From contig JAJFUQ010000208.1 of assembly GCA_021372355.1 (NCBI GenBank), positions 88,284-152,283 on the forward strand: 64,000 nt of DNA, in the 5' to 3' direction. Below, in pieces: positions 45,224 through 56,312 of this stretch. The translations under genes and the position numbers were made by a program. The stretch's first letter is position 1. Every line of letters starts with the position of its first letter. The notes under the pieces were generated by a model that saw nothing but the letters and a program-made list of their open reading frames with translations, searched no databases and was not told the origin of the DNA. The DNA is from Nocardiaceae bacterium. GTDB taxonomy: Bacteria; Actinomycetota; Actinomycetes; Mycobacteriales; Mycobacteriaceae.

Positions 45224-45910
45224 CTACGCGAGCCGAATGAGCCCGTAGTCGAATGCGTGCCGCCGGTAGACGACACTCGGACGGTCTGTCTCCTTGTCAT
45301 GGAAGAGGAAGAAGTCGTGACCGACGAGCTCCATTGCGGAGAGTGCCTCGTCGACTGTCATGGGATTGTCGGGGTGCTCCTTGACTCGCACCACGCGACC
45401 CGGCCCGTCTGGAAGGGGCTCACGCTTCTTCTTTGATTTGGTGGGTGCGAACATCTCCGGCGCTTGCTGCCCGTCCGTCGCGAGAGTCGCGGTGGCCTCG
45501 GCAACCGAGATGAGTTTCTTTCCGCCGTAGTGAACCTGACGCCGGTCCTTGGCTCGGCGCAGTCTGGACTCGAGCTTGGCGCACACCGCTTCGAGTGCGG
45601 CATAGAAGCTGTCTGCCGCCGCTTCGGCGCGGACTACCGGGCCCTTACGACGAACGGTGATCTCGACATGTTGACAGCTCTTGCGCTGACGACGATTGCG
45701 CTCGTGGAAAAGCTCGACGTCGTAGAGATGGATGGATGGGTCAAACCGCTGAAGCCGGGATAGTTTCTCCGAGACGTAAATTCGAAAGTGATCTGGTACC
45801 TCGACGTTTCGACCTTTGACGACGATCTCAACGTCTGGCGATTCAGGAGTCTGTTCCAGCGTTTCGTCCGCTGGAGCCTCGAAAACCGGTGATTCAGAAA
45901 CGGTTGTCAC
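45224..45910 (-). CDS. hpf: Ribosome hibernation promoting factor, long form
   Basis: This 228-residue long HPF has an N-terminal S30AE RNA-binding domain (VEIVVKGRNVEVPDHFRIYVSEKLSRL, then RKSCQHVEITVRRKG). A linker follows, then a C-terminal dimerisation domain (PMTVDEALSAMELVGHDFFLFHDKET...YRRHAFDYGLIRL) that makes 100S ribosomes. The GTG start follows GGGGAGG by five bases. The homolog Rv3241c precedes secA in mycobacteria. The 258 bases upstream contain no gene but include a perfect 12-base palindrome. Confidence 0.95.
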   Translation of the reverse strand: MTTVSESPVFEAPADETLEQTPESPDVEIVVKGRNVEVPDHFRIYVSEKLSRLQRFDPSIHLYDVELFHERNRRQRKSCQHVEITVRRKGPVVRAEAAADSFYAALEAVCAKLESRLRRAKDRRQVHYGGKKLISVAEATATLATDGQQAPEMFAPTKSKKKREPLPDGPGRVVRVKEHPDNPMTVDEALSAMELVGHDFFLFHDKETDRPSVVYRRHAFDYGLIRLA

Positions 45911-45960
45911 TCGTACCTCCCCGAATGCGATTACGTCTGAACAGCTTTCGCTGAGTGGAG

Positions 45961-45972
45961 GCAGATATCTGC
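45961..45972. promoter_or_regulatory. Perfect 12-base palindrome upstream of hpf
   Basis: GCAGATATCTGC lies 51-62 bases upstream of the hpf start. Full symmetry suggests an operator for a dimeric regulator, but palindromes of this size also arise by chance; no family consensus is recognised. Confidence 0.3.
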
Positions 45973-46168
45973 ACTACCTCAGACGCATCTAGGAACTGGA
46001 TGACGTGCCGACGGCGCAGGTGCTCCCGGCACTAGAGAATGGGCATCACCTCCCACCGTGCATCGGGTGTGTGACCCGAAGGTAGTCCCCTTTTGCAGCC
46101 AAATCCAGCGCTTCCGCGGACTTCGCATAATTCTGTTACGAGGTTTTAAACAAGTCCCCAGCATCGAA

Positions 46169-46816
46169 TTAAGTGCGGGCCAACACCAAGATCGCGGTGA
46201 CATCGACTCCCGTCGCGGACAAAGCGGACACTGATTCCGCGGTCGTCGCACCGGTGGTCACGACATCATCGAGCAGCACGACGTTGGCCCCCCGTGCGCC
46301 CGGAATCTCGCGAGCTCGAACGTGCCCCACCAGGTTTCGGGCGCGGGAACGTGCCGACAGCCCCGCCGAATCCGCAACCCCCTTGGTGAGCGACAACACC
46401 GGCTCCACCGTCGCCCCGACGCGCGCCGCGGCTTCCCGCGCAGCCCGCGTCACCGGGTCACCACCGCGCTGCCGGGCGGCACGTTTCGAACTCGGCGCGG
46501 GGATGAGAATGAGCGGCGCGAGCTCCGGCGGATCGAGCTCCCCAAACGTCCGCATCCAACCAATCGCCGCCGCGTACATCCGGCCGAACGCCGGAGCGGT
46601 CTCCCGGCGGCCGTGGTCCTTGCCTGCCAGGATGGCCCGCCGCAGCGGTCCGCCATAGTCACCCATCGCCCAGCACGGTGCACCGGCATCGTGTCGAGCC
46701 CGCACTTGTCGCGGCTGCGGCCACAAACTCCCCTGGCATTCCACGCAGAAGACCGCACCGGGCCGATCGCAGCCCGCACAGATCTGCGGAAGAACGAGAT
46801 CGAGGAGCGCGCGCAT
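46169..46816 (-). CDS. ComF family phosphoribosyltransferase-like protein (Rv3242c homolog)
   Basis: This 215-residue protein has an N-terminal zinc ribbon with CAGC and CVEC and a C-terminal PRTase domain with the PRPP loop VVLLDDVVTTGAT. ComF proteins are linked to DNA uptake in competent bacteria; the role in actinobacteria is unknown. The ATG at 46816 is chosen because it overlaps the lpqB stop as TGATG and lies just before the zinc ribbon; the longer frame runs back into lpqB. Confidence 0.88.
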   Translation of the reverse strand: MRALLDLVLPQICAGCDRPGAVFCVECQGSLWPQPRQVRARHDAGAPCWAMGDYGGPLRRAILAGKDHGRRETAPAFGRMYAAAIGWMRTFGELDPPELAPLILIPAPSSKRAARQRGGDPVTRAAREAAARVGATVEPVLSLTKGVADSAGLSARSRARNLVGHVRAREIPGARGANVVLLDDVVTTGATTAESVSALSATGVDVTAILVLART

Positions 46817-48585
46817 CAGCCGGGCATGACGGGGATCGCCCGAGTTCCCGCCAGTCCCGGAACTTCCCGCCACTCTCGATCGCTGGCGGAGTCGTTGTTG
46901 TTGAGCGAATAGACCGAGCGCGAATCGACGACGAACTCTGTCGTCTGCGACGCATCGATGGCCAGCACCGGAGCTTCGAGGTTGCGGCTCGGCAAAGCAT
47001 CGAGGCGGGCACCATCGATCGACGAGACGAGCACCGGAACGTCCGACGTCGCCCGGGCGATGACGATCGTCTCCGGGGTACCCCAGTCCAAGGCGAGAGC
47101 CGCACTGCCGAGTTCGCGCGCGATCTGTCGCGGCGAAGTCAGAGAGACACCCCCGCCGGTCTGCGGTACCGCCGTCGCGAGATAGACCTTGCCGTCGATG
47201 ATGAGCGCGGCACGGACACCGTCACGCGCGAGCCGGAGCTCGGTGATCGAGCCGGGGATGTCGTTGAACTCGTGGGTGTCGACCTCAGCGAGCGAAATCG
47301 CACCATTGTTCCGGTCGCGGGTCGCGGCGATGACCCGACGGCCGTCGACGACCGCCCAGGCCGTGGCTCCGTCGGCCGTCCACGTCGGACGCGAGATCGT
47401 CGATCCCGTCACGACCGTGTCCGCATCCGACGACTGGCCACCGAGCATGAGTGCGCGCGCCGGCTCGGGCTGGGATCGCCCGGTTTCCGACACCGCAGCG
47501 ATGAGCGAGCCGTCGTGGTTGATCGCGGCCGACCGCAGGCTCGTCGTGCTGCCGAAGTACCCGGGGACGGGCTCGAGGCGACTGCCGTTGACCGTCACCA
47601 ACTGTCCGCCGGCGAGTGCGTGCAGGCCCACCTCGGCCTCGGCTGCGCGAACCGGGTCGAACTCGGACACGTCGGTCGTCGACCAGCCCGACGCATGCGC
47701 CGGGTCGAGCGGCTCCCCGTCGGCAAGAATCACGTACGGACCCGACACCTCGGCTTTGGCGAGGGTCCAGACGATTTGCGCGGCGGCGAGACGACGGGTC
47801 TCCGGGGTCGCATTGCCCAGCCCACCGAGATCGATCCGAACGCCGCTTCCCGGCGCGGCAGCCGCAAGCGACTCCCCGGCCGCGTTGGTGACGTCGCCAC
47901 GAATCGAGGCGCCGTCCAGCGCATTTTCCAATGCCGGACGAAGCACGTCACGTGGTCCGCCAACGAGGAGAGCCATCAGCGCGCCCGCCGTCTGCGACCG
48001 GCTCGCCGAAATCCACCGCTGATCCGGCACCGGGATCTGCCCGGAGGCATTGAAGTAGTAGAGCGTCCGACGCTGATAGGTGTTGAGGAATTGCGACCGC
48101 TCGACCAGGACACCCGGCGCCAGCGACGAGACGCGCCACTCACCATCGGCCTTCGCCAGCGAGACCTTCACTTCGAGGCGCGAGTCGTCCGGCTTGTAGA
48201 TGCCCCCGGAACGCAGTTCTCCGACCTTGTGAGCCCGCACCGCGAACGTCGCGTTGTCACCGGTGCGGCCTTCGGCCACCACGTCGACACTCTCGATGAG
48301 CGTCACCGAAGCTGCGTCGTCCCACCCCTGCGCGACTCCCGGAAGGAGGAAGCGCCGGGCGGCGCCATGGCGGTCCGTCGGATCGCCGCTGGCGCGAATG
48401 AAGTCACGGAGCAACGATTCCGGCTTCGCGCCCGGCGTCGGCTCGGCGAAGTTCGTGCCGACCGCGCCCGGCACGGTCCCCACGGCCTGCGGGGTGGAGG
48501 TGTCGGGAAGGCTCGCGCACCCGGCGGTAGACAGCGCAAACGCCACGACTGCTGCTATCGCAGCAGTCGATTTCACGGGGTTCAC
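46816..48585 (-). CDS. lpqB: Lipoprotein LpqB of the MtrAB system
   Basis: This 589-residue exported lipoprotein has a signal peptide with lipobox LSTAGC and lipidated C23. A GerMN domain follows in the N-terminal half (about residues 170-320, [19 protein letters not shown] onward), then a propeller-like C-terminal domain. LpqB interacts with the extracellular part of MtrB and tunes MtrA phosphorylation, affecting division and envelope homeostasis. The GTG start overlaps the mtrB stop (GTGA) and the TGA stop overlaps comF (TGATG). Confidence 0.95.
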   Translation of the reverse strand: MNPVKSTAAIAAVVAFALSTAGCASLPDTSTPQAVGTVPGAVGTNFAEPTPGAKPESLLRDFIRASGDPTDRHGAARRFLLPGVAQGWDDAASVTLIESVDVVAEGRTGDNATFAVRAHKVGELRSGGIYKPDDSRLEVKVSLAKADGEWRVSSLAPGVLVERSQFLNTYQRRTLYYFNASGQIPVPDQRWISASRSQTAGALMALLVGGPRDVLRPALENALDGASIRGDVTNAAGESLAAAAPGSGVRIDLGGLGNATPETRRLAAAQIVWTLAKAEVSGPYVILADGEPLDPAHASGWSTTDVSEFDPVRAAEAEVGLHALAGGQLVTVNGSRLEPVPGYFGSTTSLRSAAINHDGSLIAAVSETGRSQPEPARALMLGGQSSDADTVVTGSTISRPTWTADGATAWAVVDGRRVIAATRDRNNGAISLAEVDTHEFNDIPGSITELRLARDGVRAALIIDGKVYLATAVPQTGGGVSLTSPRQIARELGSAALALDWGTPETIVIARATSDVPVLVSSIDGARLDALPSRNLEAPVLAIDASQTTEFVVDSRSVYSLNNNDSASDREWREVPGLAGTRAIPVMPG

Positions 48586-50264
48586 GAATGGTGCTCCGGA
48601 ATACGCACATCCAAGGTCTGCTGGTCCGCGTCGATCGCGGCCGGCAGCGGGCGCCGGACCGGCGGCTTGAGCGGCAACGGCGACCCGAGGACCTTGCGGC
48701 CGCGCTGACGCGGGAGGGTAAGGCGGAAGACCGAACCCTGGCCGGGCTCGCCCCATGCCTCGAGCTTACCGTCGTGGAGGTGCGCGTCCTCGACGCTGAT
48801 CGCCAGACCCAGGCCTGTACCGCCGGAGCGGCGCACGCGCGATGGGTCCGCACGCCAGAAGCGGTTGAAGACGAGCTTCTCTTCCCCGGGGCGAAGGCCG
48901 ACACCTTGGTCGCGCACGATGATCGCGGCCGCGTTGTCGTTGGCGCGAAGCCGGATGAGCACCGGTTTCCCTTCGCTGTGGTCGATGGCATTGGCAAGAA
49001 GGTTGCGCAGGATTCGTTCGACGCGACGAGGGTCGACAGCGACCATGACACCCTGCGGCGGAACATCCACGATGAGCTCAGTCGATGAGTCGATTGCCAG
49101 CTGTCGCACCGTCGCGACCGCAGCGTTGACGCACATGCGGAGGTCCAGCAACTCGACCGAGAGTTCGGCGACACCAGCGTCGTGACGCGAGATCTCCAGC
49201 AGGTCGCCCAGGAGCGACTCGAACCGGTCGAGCTCGTTGACGAGCAGTTCCGAGGCGCGACCGAGACTCGGGCTCAACTCGTCCTTGTCGTCGTAGATGA
49301 GGTCGGCTGCCATGCGGACGGTGGTGAGCGGCGTTCGCAGCTCATGGCTGACATCCGAGGTGAAGCGCTTCTGCAGATTTCCGAACTCTTCGAGCTGCGT
49401 GATCTGTTTGGACAGACTCTCGGCCATCTGGTTGAACGACATCGCCAATCTGGCCATGTCGTCTTCGCCGCGGACGGGCATTCGCTCTTTGAGTCTGCCG
49501 TCGGCGAATCGAACGGCGATTCGCGCGGCTGAACGCGTCGGAATGACGACCTGCCTCGACACGAGCATCGAGATCGCCACGAGGAGCACCAGCAGCACGA
49601 CGCCACCGATGAGCATCGTGCCGCGAATGAGCGTCAGGATCCGTTCTTCGCTGGCCAGCGGATAGATCAGATACAGCTCGAGACCGTCGACCTCTCCGAC
49701 GGTCGGCGTGCCGACGATGAGCGCGCGGCCGTTGTAGCCGTCGGGGTCCGACACCGTCGCGTACTGCCGCGTGATCTGACCAGCCTTGACGAAATCACGC
49801 AGAGCCTGCGGAATCTGATTTGCCGGACCGCTCGTGAGAGCGGGGCTCGTGGCACTTGCCGGAACGATCAACACCGGCTCGAACGTGCCGGCCGCACTCG
49901 ACTCCTGACCGCCGTCCGGTGACGGACTGGTCAGCGCGGCGCGCGCACTCTCGAGGCGTGCTTCCGGAGCATCGAGAACGTCTGGTCCCGCGAGTTTCGC
50001 CTCGACGGCGTTGCGGGCCCGGTCGAGCTCCTCGATGGCGGCGTTGATCTTTGCCTCGAGGAGTCGATCGGTGATTTGGCTGGTGAGCACGACGCCGAGG
50101 ACGCTGATGACGATCAGCGACAACGTCAGCGTGGAAACCACCACACGCAGCTGCAGCGACCGGCGCCATGCCCGCCCCATAGATCCGCCGAGGTTGTGAA
50201 ACCAGCGCATGAAGGGGGCAAGAGCACGGTCGACCCGTCGCTGCAGCCTAGAAAGTCCCAGCAT
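48582..50264 (-). CDS. mtrB: Sensor histidine kinase MtrB
   Basis: This 560-residue kinase has two membrane helices (about residues 42-64 and 210-232) flanking a ~145-residue extracytoplasmic sensor. A HAMP domain, HisKA with H307 ([15 protein letters not shown]), N-box [12 protein letters not shown], and G boxes DQGVGL and GTGLGLAIS follow. A ~50-residue proline-rich cytoplasmic tail ends the protein. It phosphorylates MtrA in response to division-site and wall cues. It starts three bases after mtrA and is coupled to lpqB. Confidence 0.97.
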   Translation of the reverse strand: MLGLSRLQRRVDRALAPFMRWFHNLGGSMGRAWRRSLQLRVVVSTLTLSLIVISVLGVVLTSQITDRLLEAKINAAIEELDRARNAVEAKLAGPDVLDAPEARLESARAALTSPSPDGGQESSAAGTFEPVLIVPASATSPALTSGPANQIPQALRDFVKAGQITRQYATVSDPDGYNGRALIVGTPTVGEVDGLELYLIYPLASEERILTLIRGTMLIGGVVLLVLLVAISMLVSRQVVIPTRSAARIAVRFADGRLKERMPVRGEDDMARLAMSFNQMAESLSKQITQLEEFGNLQKRFTSDVSHELRTPLTTVRMAADLIYDDKDELSPSLGRASELLVNELDRFESLLGDLLEISRHDAGVAELSVELLDLRMCVNAAVATVRQLAIDSSTELIVDVPPQGVMVAVDPRRVERILRNLLANAIDHSEGKPVLIRLRANDNAAAIIVRDQGVGLRPGEEKLVFNRFWRADPSRVRRSGGTGLGLAISVEDAHLHDGKLEAWGEPGQGSVFRLTLPRQRGRKVLGSPLPLKPPVRRPLPAAIDADQQTLDVRIPEHHS

Positions 50265-50267
50265 TTC

Positions 50268-50945
50268 TTACGGCGGGCCGGCCTTGTAACCAACGCCGCG
50301 GACCGTGAGGACGACTTCCGGGTTCTCCGGGTCCTTCTCGACCTTCGCGCGAAGACGCTGCACGTGAACGTTCACCAGACGCGTGTCGGCAGCGTGGCGG
50401 TAACCCCACACCTGCTCCAACAGCACCTCACGGGTGAACACCTGACGCGGCTTGCGTGCGAGCGCGACGAGGAGGTCGAACTCGAGCGGCGTCAGGGAAA
50501 TGAGCTTGTCGTCGCGCGTGACCTTGTGCGCCGGCACGTCGATCACCACGTCGGCGATCGAGAGAACCTCGGAGGGCTCCTCCTCGGTCCGACGCAGGCG
50601 CGCACGCACGCGGGCAACGAGCTCCTTCGGCTTGAACGGCTTGACGATGTAATCGTCAGCACCCGATTCAAGACCGAGAACAACATCGACGGTGTCCGTC
50701 TTCGCCGTCAACATGACGATCGGAACACCGGAATCAGCCCGTAGAACCCGGCAGACATCGATGCCGTTCATACCGGGCAACATGAGGTCGAGCAGCACCA
50801 GGTCAGGACGGGTCTCTCGAACGGCGGCCAGAGCCTGCGATCCATCCCCGACGACGAAAGGCTCAAAGCCCTCGCCGCGAAGGACGATCGTCAGCATCTC
50901 CGCTAATGCTGTGTCGTCGTCGACAACCAGAATCCTTGGTTTCAT
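50268..50945 (-). CDS. mtrA: Response regulator MtrA
   Basis: This 225-residue OmpR-family regulator, essential in many mycolate actinobacteria, has the acidic pocket D9-D10-D11, phospho-acceptor D53 (LLDLMLPG) and conserved K in VKPFKPKEL. The winged helix is complete, with the recognition helix in EVLLEQVWGYRHAADTRLVNVHVQRLRAK. It controls replication, division and wall-hydrolase genes. It lies 19 bases after tmk and three before mtrB in the conserved tmk-mtrA-mtrB-lpqB operon. Confidence 0.98.
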   Translation of the reverse strand: MKPRILVVDDDTALAEMLTIVLRGEGFEPFVVGDGSQALAAVRETRPDLVLLDLMLPGMNGIDVCRVLRADSGVPIVMLTAKTDTVDVVLGLESGADDYIVKPFKPKELVARVRARLRRTEEEPSEVLSIADVVIDVPAHKVTRDDKLISLTPLEFDLLVALARKPRQVFTREVLLEQVWGYRHAADTRLVNVHVQRLRAKVEKDPENPEVVLTVRGVGYKAGPP

Positions 50946-50964
50946 GTCTCAATCGTGTCACTCA

Positions 50965-51615
50965 TCAGGCCCGGAATAGCTGATTGACCAGTTCGTTCGC
51001 GTGTTGCGTCGCGTCGGACGAGTTATCAACTGTTTGCCACGGACTGATCCAGCCCTGTTCGGCAAGCTGACCGTAGATCGCCGCCGTGCGGGCCTGCAAG
51101 TCTGAATCCCGTTCGTAGCTGTCCCGTGCGCGATCCGAATCGGTCTTCTCACGCTTGCGTGCACGCGCCTGTGCGATTTCCACGGGAACCGAAACCAGAA
51201 GCTGCAGATCCGGTTTCGGCAGGCCGAAGCGCTCGAACTCGAGTTCGCGGACCCATTTGACGACCGAACCCTCCGCATCCTGCCGAAGCCGGGCGGCGCT
51301 GTAGGCCGCGTTCGAGGCGACGTAACGATCGAGGATGACGACGTCGTGACGGTTGATCTGGCGCTGTAGCTCGCCGAGTGCCGCGTGTCGATCGAGCGCG
51401 AACATCGTCGCCATCGCGTAAACGCTCTCCGCGAGGTCCCCGTGCTCTCCGCGGAGCGCTTCGGCCGCAAGGTCGGCGTGAACGGACTCCCCGTAGCGAG
51501 GGAAGCCCACCCGGATGACGTCCTTACCGCGATCCTCGAGTTCGCGCGCAAGCGCCCGCGTCAGCGTCTGCTTGCCTGCCCCGTCCACGCCCTCGATGGC
51601 GATGAGAATGCCCAC
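50965..51615 (-). CDS. tmk: Thymidylate kinase
   Basis: This 216-residue enzyme phosphorylates dTMP to dTDP. The P-loop is GVDGAGKQT at residues 8-16, followed by the DR(Y) motif in VVILDRYVASNAAYSAAR. The lid-like segment (KREKTDSDRARDSYERD) resembles mycobacterial Tmk. The GTG at 51615 begins the conserved ILIAIEG; the seven upstream in-frame residues are discarded. First gene of the mtrAB operon, as in M. tuberculosis. Confidence 0.94.
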   Translation of the reverse strand: MGILIAIEGVDGAGKQTLTRALARELEDRGKDVIRVGFPRYGESVHADLAAEALRGEHGDLAESVYAMATMFALDRHAALGELQRQINRHDVVILDRYVASNAAYSAARLRQDAEGSVVKWVRELEFERFGLPKPDLQLLVSVPVEIAQARARKREKTDSDRARDSYERDSDLQARTAAIYGQLAEQGWISPWQTVDNSSDATQHANELVNQLFRA

Positions 51616-51688
51616 TTGGGCATCGTATGCACACACGGACCCGATTCACGGCCGGTTGCTCGACCGCAACCGGTTCGCCGGTGGTCCG

Positions 51689-52852
51689 TCACATCATCGA
51701 GAGCTCGTCCGCGAAGGTGCGATTTCGTCCCGCTCGCTTCGCCAGATACAGCTGGCGGTCCGCGTCAGCAAGAGTCGCGGCCACCGAGGCCCCCGGCGCG
51801 ACTGCGGCAACTCCGAAACTCGCGGTGACCCGGGAATGGGGCGCGATGTCATCGAGGCTCTCCTCGCTCAGCGCCGTCCGAAGTCGCTCGGCAAGGGCGA
51901 AACCGCCCGCCAGGTCGACGTCTCGGGCGAGAATCGCGAACTCCTCACCGCCGACGCGGCCAACGACGTCTCCGAGCCGCACCGACGCGTTGAGCAGTAC
52001 GCCGAACCGGCGCAGGACCGCGTCTCCGGCCGCATGGCCGAATTGATCGTTGATGAGCTTGAAATGGTCGATGTCGCTCACGATCATCACGTGTCCGCGG
52101 GCGCCGAAAGCGCGAAGTTCCTGTTCGGCGAGCGCCTCGAATCCACCGCGGTTCAGAACTCCGGTGAGGAGGTCGGAGTCCCGCTCCCGGCGGAGGGCGA
52201 CGACGACATCGCCGAGGTACGCCGCCCAGATCGCGCCCGTGAGCGCCGCTCCCAGCAGAGCCATCACCAGGTGCATGGCGACCCAGAGGGGCGTCCCGAC
52301 GGAGTACGGGTCCTCACCGGACTTGCCGAGCTCGACCATGATGGCGGTCCGTGGCACGAACTGGAGCGCGAAAATAGTCAGCATCCAGTTGAGAACCGTG
52401 TCGACCGAGCGGTGGGTGCGCAGGAGCCACAAGCGGCAGGCCGCGACGAGCAGGACGAACCCGCATCCGGCACTGCGCAGATAAACCTCCGCCGTGCTCG
52501 GGGGATAGAAGTAGACGAGCGCGCCGCAGCCGCCGGTCACGACGGCGACAGCCCCGAGACAGAACTCCAGAGGGAACGCGATGTTGCTGCGCTTCAGAAT
52601 TCCTTGGGCGAGAAGGAGAACCGCTCCGATGATGGCGGCGTCGGACAGCACGGCGTTGAGCGCCGGGTTGGCCGGTACCTCGAAAACCCGCATCACGACG
52701 CCGATCGCGAACACGAAGGGCGAGATCCCGATCAGACGCAGATAGGTCCGATGCCGGTCGAGAAACCAGGCCCAACAGAAGAACAGGCCGAAGACCGACA
52801 ACACGGCCGGCGCGAGCAATGCGATGGTGAGAGCACCAGTTGAATCGTTCAA
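51689..52852 (-). CDS. Membrane diguanylate cyclase (GGDEF) with inhibitory site
   Basis: This 387-residue protein has seven or eight hydrophobic helices in the first ~210 residues, similar to MASE/7TM-type sensor domains but not assigned to one. A GGDEF domain follows from the SDLLTGVLNRGGFEAL signature. The active site reads GGEEF, which is catalytically competent, and an I-site RLGD lies five residues before it, predicting feedback inhibition by c-di-GMP. No EAL domain is present. It lies 73 bases upstream of tmk on the same strand. This gene is not part of the M. tuberculosis mtr locus. Confidence 0.9.
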   Translation of the reverse strand: MNDSTGALTIALLAPAVLSVFGLFFCWAWFLDRHRTYLRLIGISPFVFAIGVVMRVFEVPANPALNAVLSDAAIIGAVLLLAQGILKRSNIAFPLEFCLGAVAVVTGGCGALVYFYPPSTAEVYLRSAGCGFVLLVAACRLWLLRTHRSVDTVLNWMLTIFALQFVPRTAIMVELGKSGEDPYSVGTPLWVAMHLVMALLGAALTGAIWAAYLGDVVVALRRERDSDLLTGVLNRGGFEALAEQELRAFGARGHVMIVSDIDHFKLINDQFGHAAGDAVLRRFGVLLNASVRLGDVVGRVGGEEFAILARDVDLAGGFALAERLRTALSEESLDDIAPHSRVTASFGVAAVAPGASVAATLADADRQLYLAKRAGRNRTFADELSMM

Positions 52853-52967
52853 CGGGTCACCTCATCTCCATCGCGAACGCACAGCTAATTGTCGCGATAG
52901 AGCCACGGTTACGCCACCCCGTTGTGTCCTGTATCCACAAGACACGCCGGGGTGACGTTGGCCACGG

Positions 52968-54455
<1,488 letters not shown>

Positions 54456-54462
54456 GGCAGAC

Positions 54463-54468
54463 AGGTTA
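54463..54468 (-). promoter_or_regulatory. -10 element TAACCT of ahcY
   Basis: TAACCT on the minus strand ends seven bases before the ahcY GTG, with no ribosome binding site between. The 50-base gap to the upstream TetR gene leaves no room for an SAH riboswitch. Confidence 0.45.
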
Positions 54469-54505
54469 TCGGTCAAAATGCCGCTGTGGAACAGATGACG
54501 GACAC

Positions 54506-55099
54506 TTAGTCCGCAGGTTTGTCCAACAATGAGTGGATAAAGGGAGTCAACACGGCCGCGAAGTCCGCCGCGGGGTCCGCATCCGGCTCCGGCGGCATTG
54601 CGATGTAGCTCATCGCCATACGCACCGCCATCCGCGCGAACTGCTTTGATTCGACGGCCGGCGGGTTGACCCAACTGTCCCGTAAGACACGGTCGAGGCG
54701 TTCGCTCGCATTGACGAGGATCGGCTCACTGTTCACCGTGACCAGCCGCAGCAGCTCGCCGTTCTTCTCGCCGAGCAAGAGCGATCGGACCATCGGGTTC
54801 GCGGCCGCGTCGAGGAAGAACCCCTGGACCGCGTGCGTCAATCCCTGCTCGAGGTCGCCCTGGTGCGCTTCGATCGCCGCTTCGACGTGGTCCACGAAAC
54901 CTTCGGCCAGACGCACGGCGTAAGCCTGCGCCAGCCCGGTGCGGTTCCCGAATTCGTTGTACAGAGTCTGGCGGCTGATCCCGACCGCCTTGGCGACGTC
55001 GCCCAGCGTGATCTTCGACCATTCGCTGGTTTCGAGCAGTCGGTGCAAAGCGTCGAGGACGTGGGTCCGCAGCAGCAACTGCTGGCGTTCAGCTCGCAC
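54506..55099 (-). CDS. TetR-family regulator, AlkX-like
   Basis: This 197-residue protein has an N-terminal helix-turn-helix ([36 protein letters not shown]). This YNEFGxRxGLAQ helix and the following region resemble AlkX/Rv3249c, the repressor that sits with alkB-rubA-rubB between ahcY and manA in many mycolate actinobacteria. Those alkane genes are absent here, so the regulator appears orphaned. The GTG at 55099 overlaps the manA stop by 11 bases; a start at 55123 inside manA is possible. It may now act on itself, ahcY or distant genes. Confidence 0.85.
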   Translation of the reverse strand: MRAERQQLLLRTHVLDALHRLLETSEWSKITLGDVAKAVGISRQTLYNEFGNRTGLAQAYAVRLAEGFVDHVEAAIEAHQGDLEQGLTHAVQGFFLDAAANPMVRSLLLGEKNGELLRLVTVNSEPILVNASERLDRVLRDSWVNPPAVESKQFARMAVRMAMSYIAMPPEPDADPAADFAAVLTPFIHSLLDKPAD

Positions 55100-56312
55100 T
55101 GGTTGCGACCCCGTCTGCCGCACAGAAGAGCACCGCTGCCTCGTCCGCCGACGCGGTCACCGCGCCATTGGCCGCCGGCAGCCACGCTGACTGGCCCGGA
55201 CCGAGGTCCAGTGTGGAGTTGCGGTCCTTCAGCCGAACGCTCCCCTGCGTGCACACCACGATCCGAGGGCCCTCTGCCGGGAGGTCGGCCTCGACGCCCG
55301 GTTCGATGTCGACGCGGTACAGCGCGAACTCCGGCGCGGGTGTCTGGTATCGGGCGAGCCCGCGGCCACACTGGACAGGCGTCACGATCGGCGGGTCGAT
55401 CGGCCGGAAGTCGAGAACCTTCAACAACTCCGGGACGTCGATGTGCTTCGGAGTCAGGCCCCCACGCAAAACGTTGTCGGAGTTCGCCATGAGCTCGACA
55501 CCCAGGCCGCGCAGGTATGCGTGAAGGTTTCCGGCCGCGAGGAACAACCCCTCGCCCGCCTGCAACTGGACGCGGTTGAGCAACATGACGCCCAGAACGC
55601 CGGCATCACCGGGATAGATGTTCGCAATTTCCAGAACCAGGCGGACGTCTTGGGCGAAGTCACGCGAGCTTCCGGACAGATACTTCACACAGCCGTCGAG
55701 AACCTGTGCGATGAGCGCCTCCATCGCGGGCGGCGGCATGGTGATCCACGTCGTGAACAGCGCACGCAGTCCGGACTCGTCAGGCGCCCCGGCCAGTAGG
55801 TCGATGTAGGCCTGCAGAGCAGGCACCTCGAGCGCCGAGAGAAGCGCGATTGTCCGGTGTGGGTCGCGGAATCCCGCGAGCGCGTCGAACGGAGTCAACG
55901 CCACGATCAGTTCGGGCTTGTGGCTCTCGTCTTTGTAGTTCCGGACGGGCGAATCGATGGGAACTCCGGCGCGATTCTCCCTCGTGAAGCCTTCTTTCGC
56001 CTGCGCCAGGCTCGGATGCGCCTGCAACGACAACGGCTCATCGGCGGCGAGGATCTTCAGCAGATACGGCAGTCGAGGTCCGAACGCAGGCAGCACATGC
56101 GTCCCGAGCGAGGACTCCGGAGACGTCGAGATGACGTCGAGCAGTGACTTTCGCGTTCCGTCGGACACGACGAACGCCGGGTCGCCCGGGTGAGCACCGA
56201 GCCATAGCTCGGCTTCCGGGTGCTTGGACGGCGACGGCCGCCCACACAGATCAGCGATCGCGGTGCGCGAACCCCACGCGTAGGACCTAAGCGCTCCTTC
56301 GAGTAGTTGCAC
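55089..56312 (-). CDS. manA: Mannose-6-phosphate isomerase
   Basis: This 407-residue type I phosphomannose isomerase links fructose-6-P to mannose-6-P for mannosyl lipids (PIMs, lipoarabinomannan-like glycans). The zinc-site motifs are visible: SLQAHPSLAQAKEGF, the DESHKPELIVAL segment, and AGNLHAYLRGLGVELMANSDNVLRGGLTPKHID. The GTG start overlaps the stop of the upstream gene by one base (TAGTG), so they are coupled. Confidence 0.95.
   Translation of the reverse strand: MQLLEGALRSYAWGSRTAIADLCGRPSPSKHPEAELWLGAHPGDPAFVVSDGTRKSLLDVISTSPESSLGTHVLPAFGPRLPYLLKILAADEPLSLQAHPSLAQAKEGFTRENRAGVPIDSPVRNYKDESHKPELIVALTPFDALAGFRDPHRTIALLSALEVPALQAYIDLLAGAPDESGLRALFTTWITMPPPAMEALIAQVLDGCVKYLSGSSRDFAQDVRLVLEIANIYPGDAGVLGVMLLNRVQLQAGEGLFLAAGNLHAYLRGLGVELMANSDNVLRGGLTPKHIDVPELLKVLDFRPIDPPIVTPVQCGRGLARYQTPAPEFALYRVDIEPGVEADLPAEGPRIVVCTQGSVRLKDRNSTLDLGPGQSAWLPAANGAVTASADEAAVLFCAADGVATSAS

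Noticed and set aside
54456..54505. SAH riboswitch upstream of ahcY
   Set aside because: Only 50 bases separate ahcY from the upstream gene, and a -10 element lies seven bases from the start codon, leaving no leader RNA.
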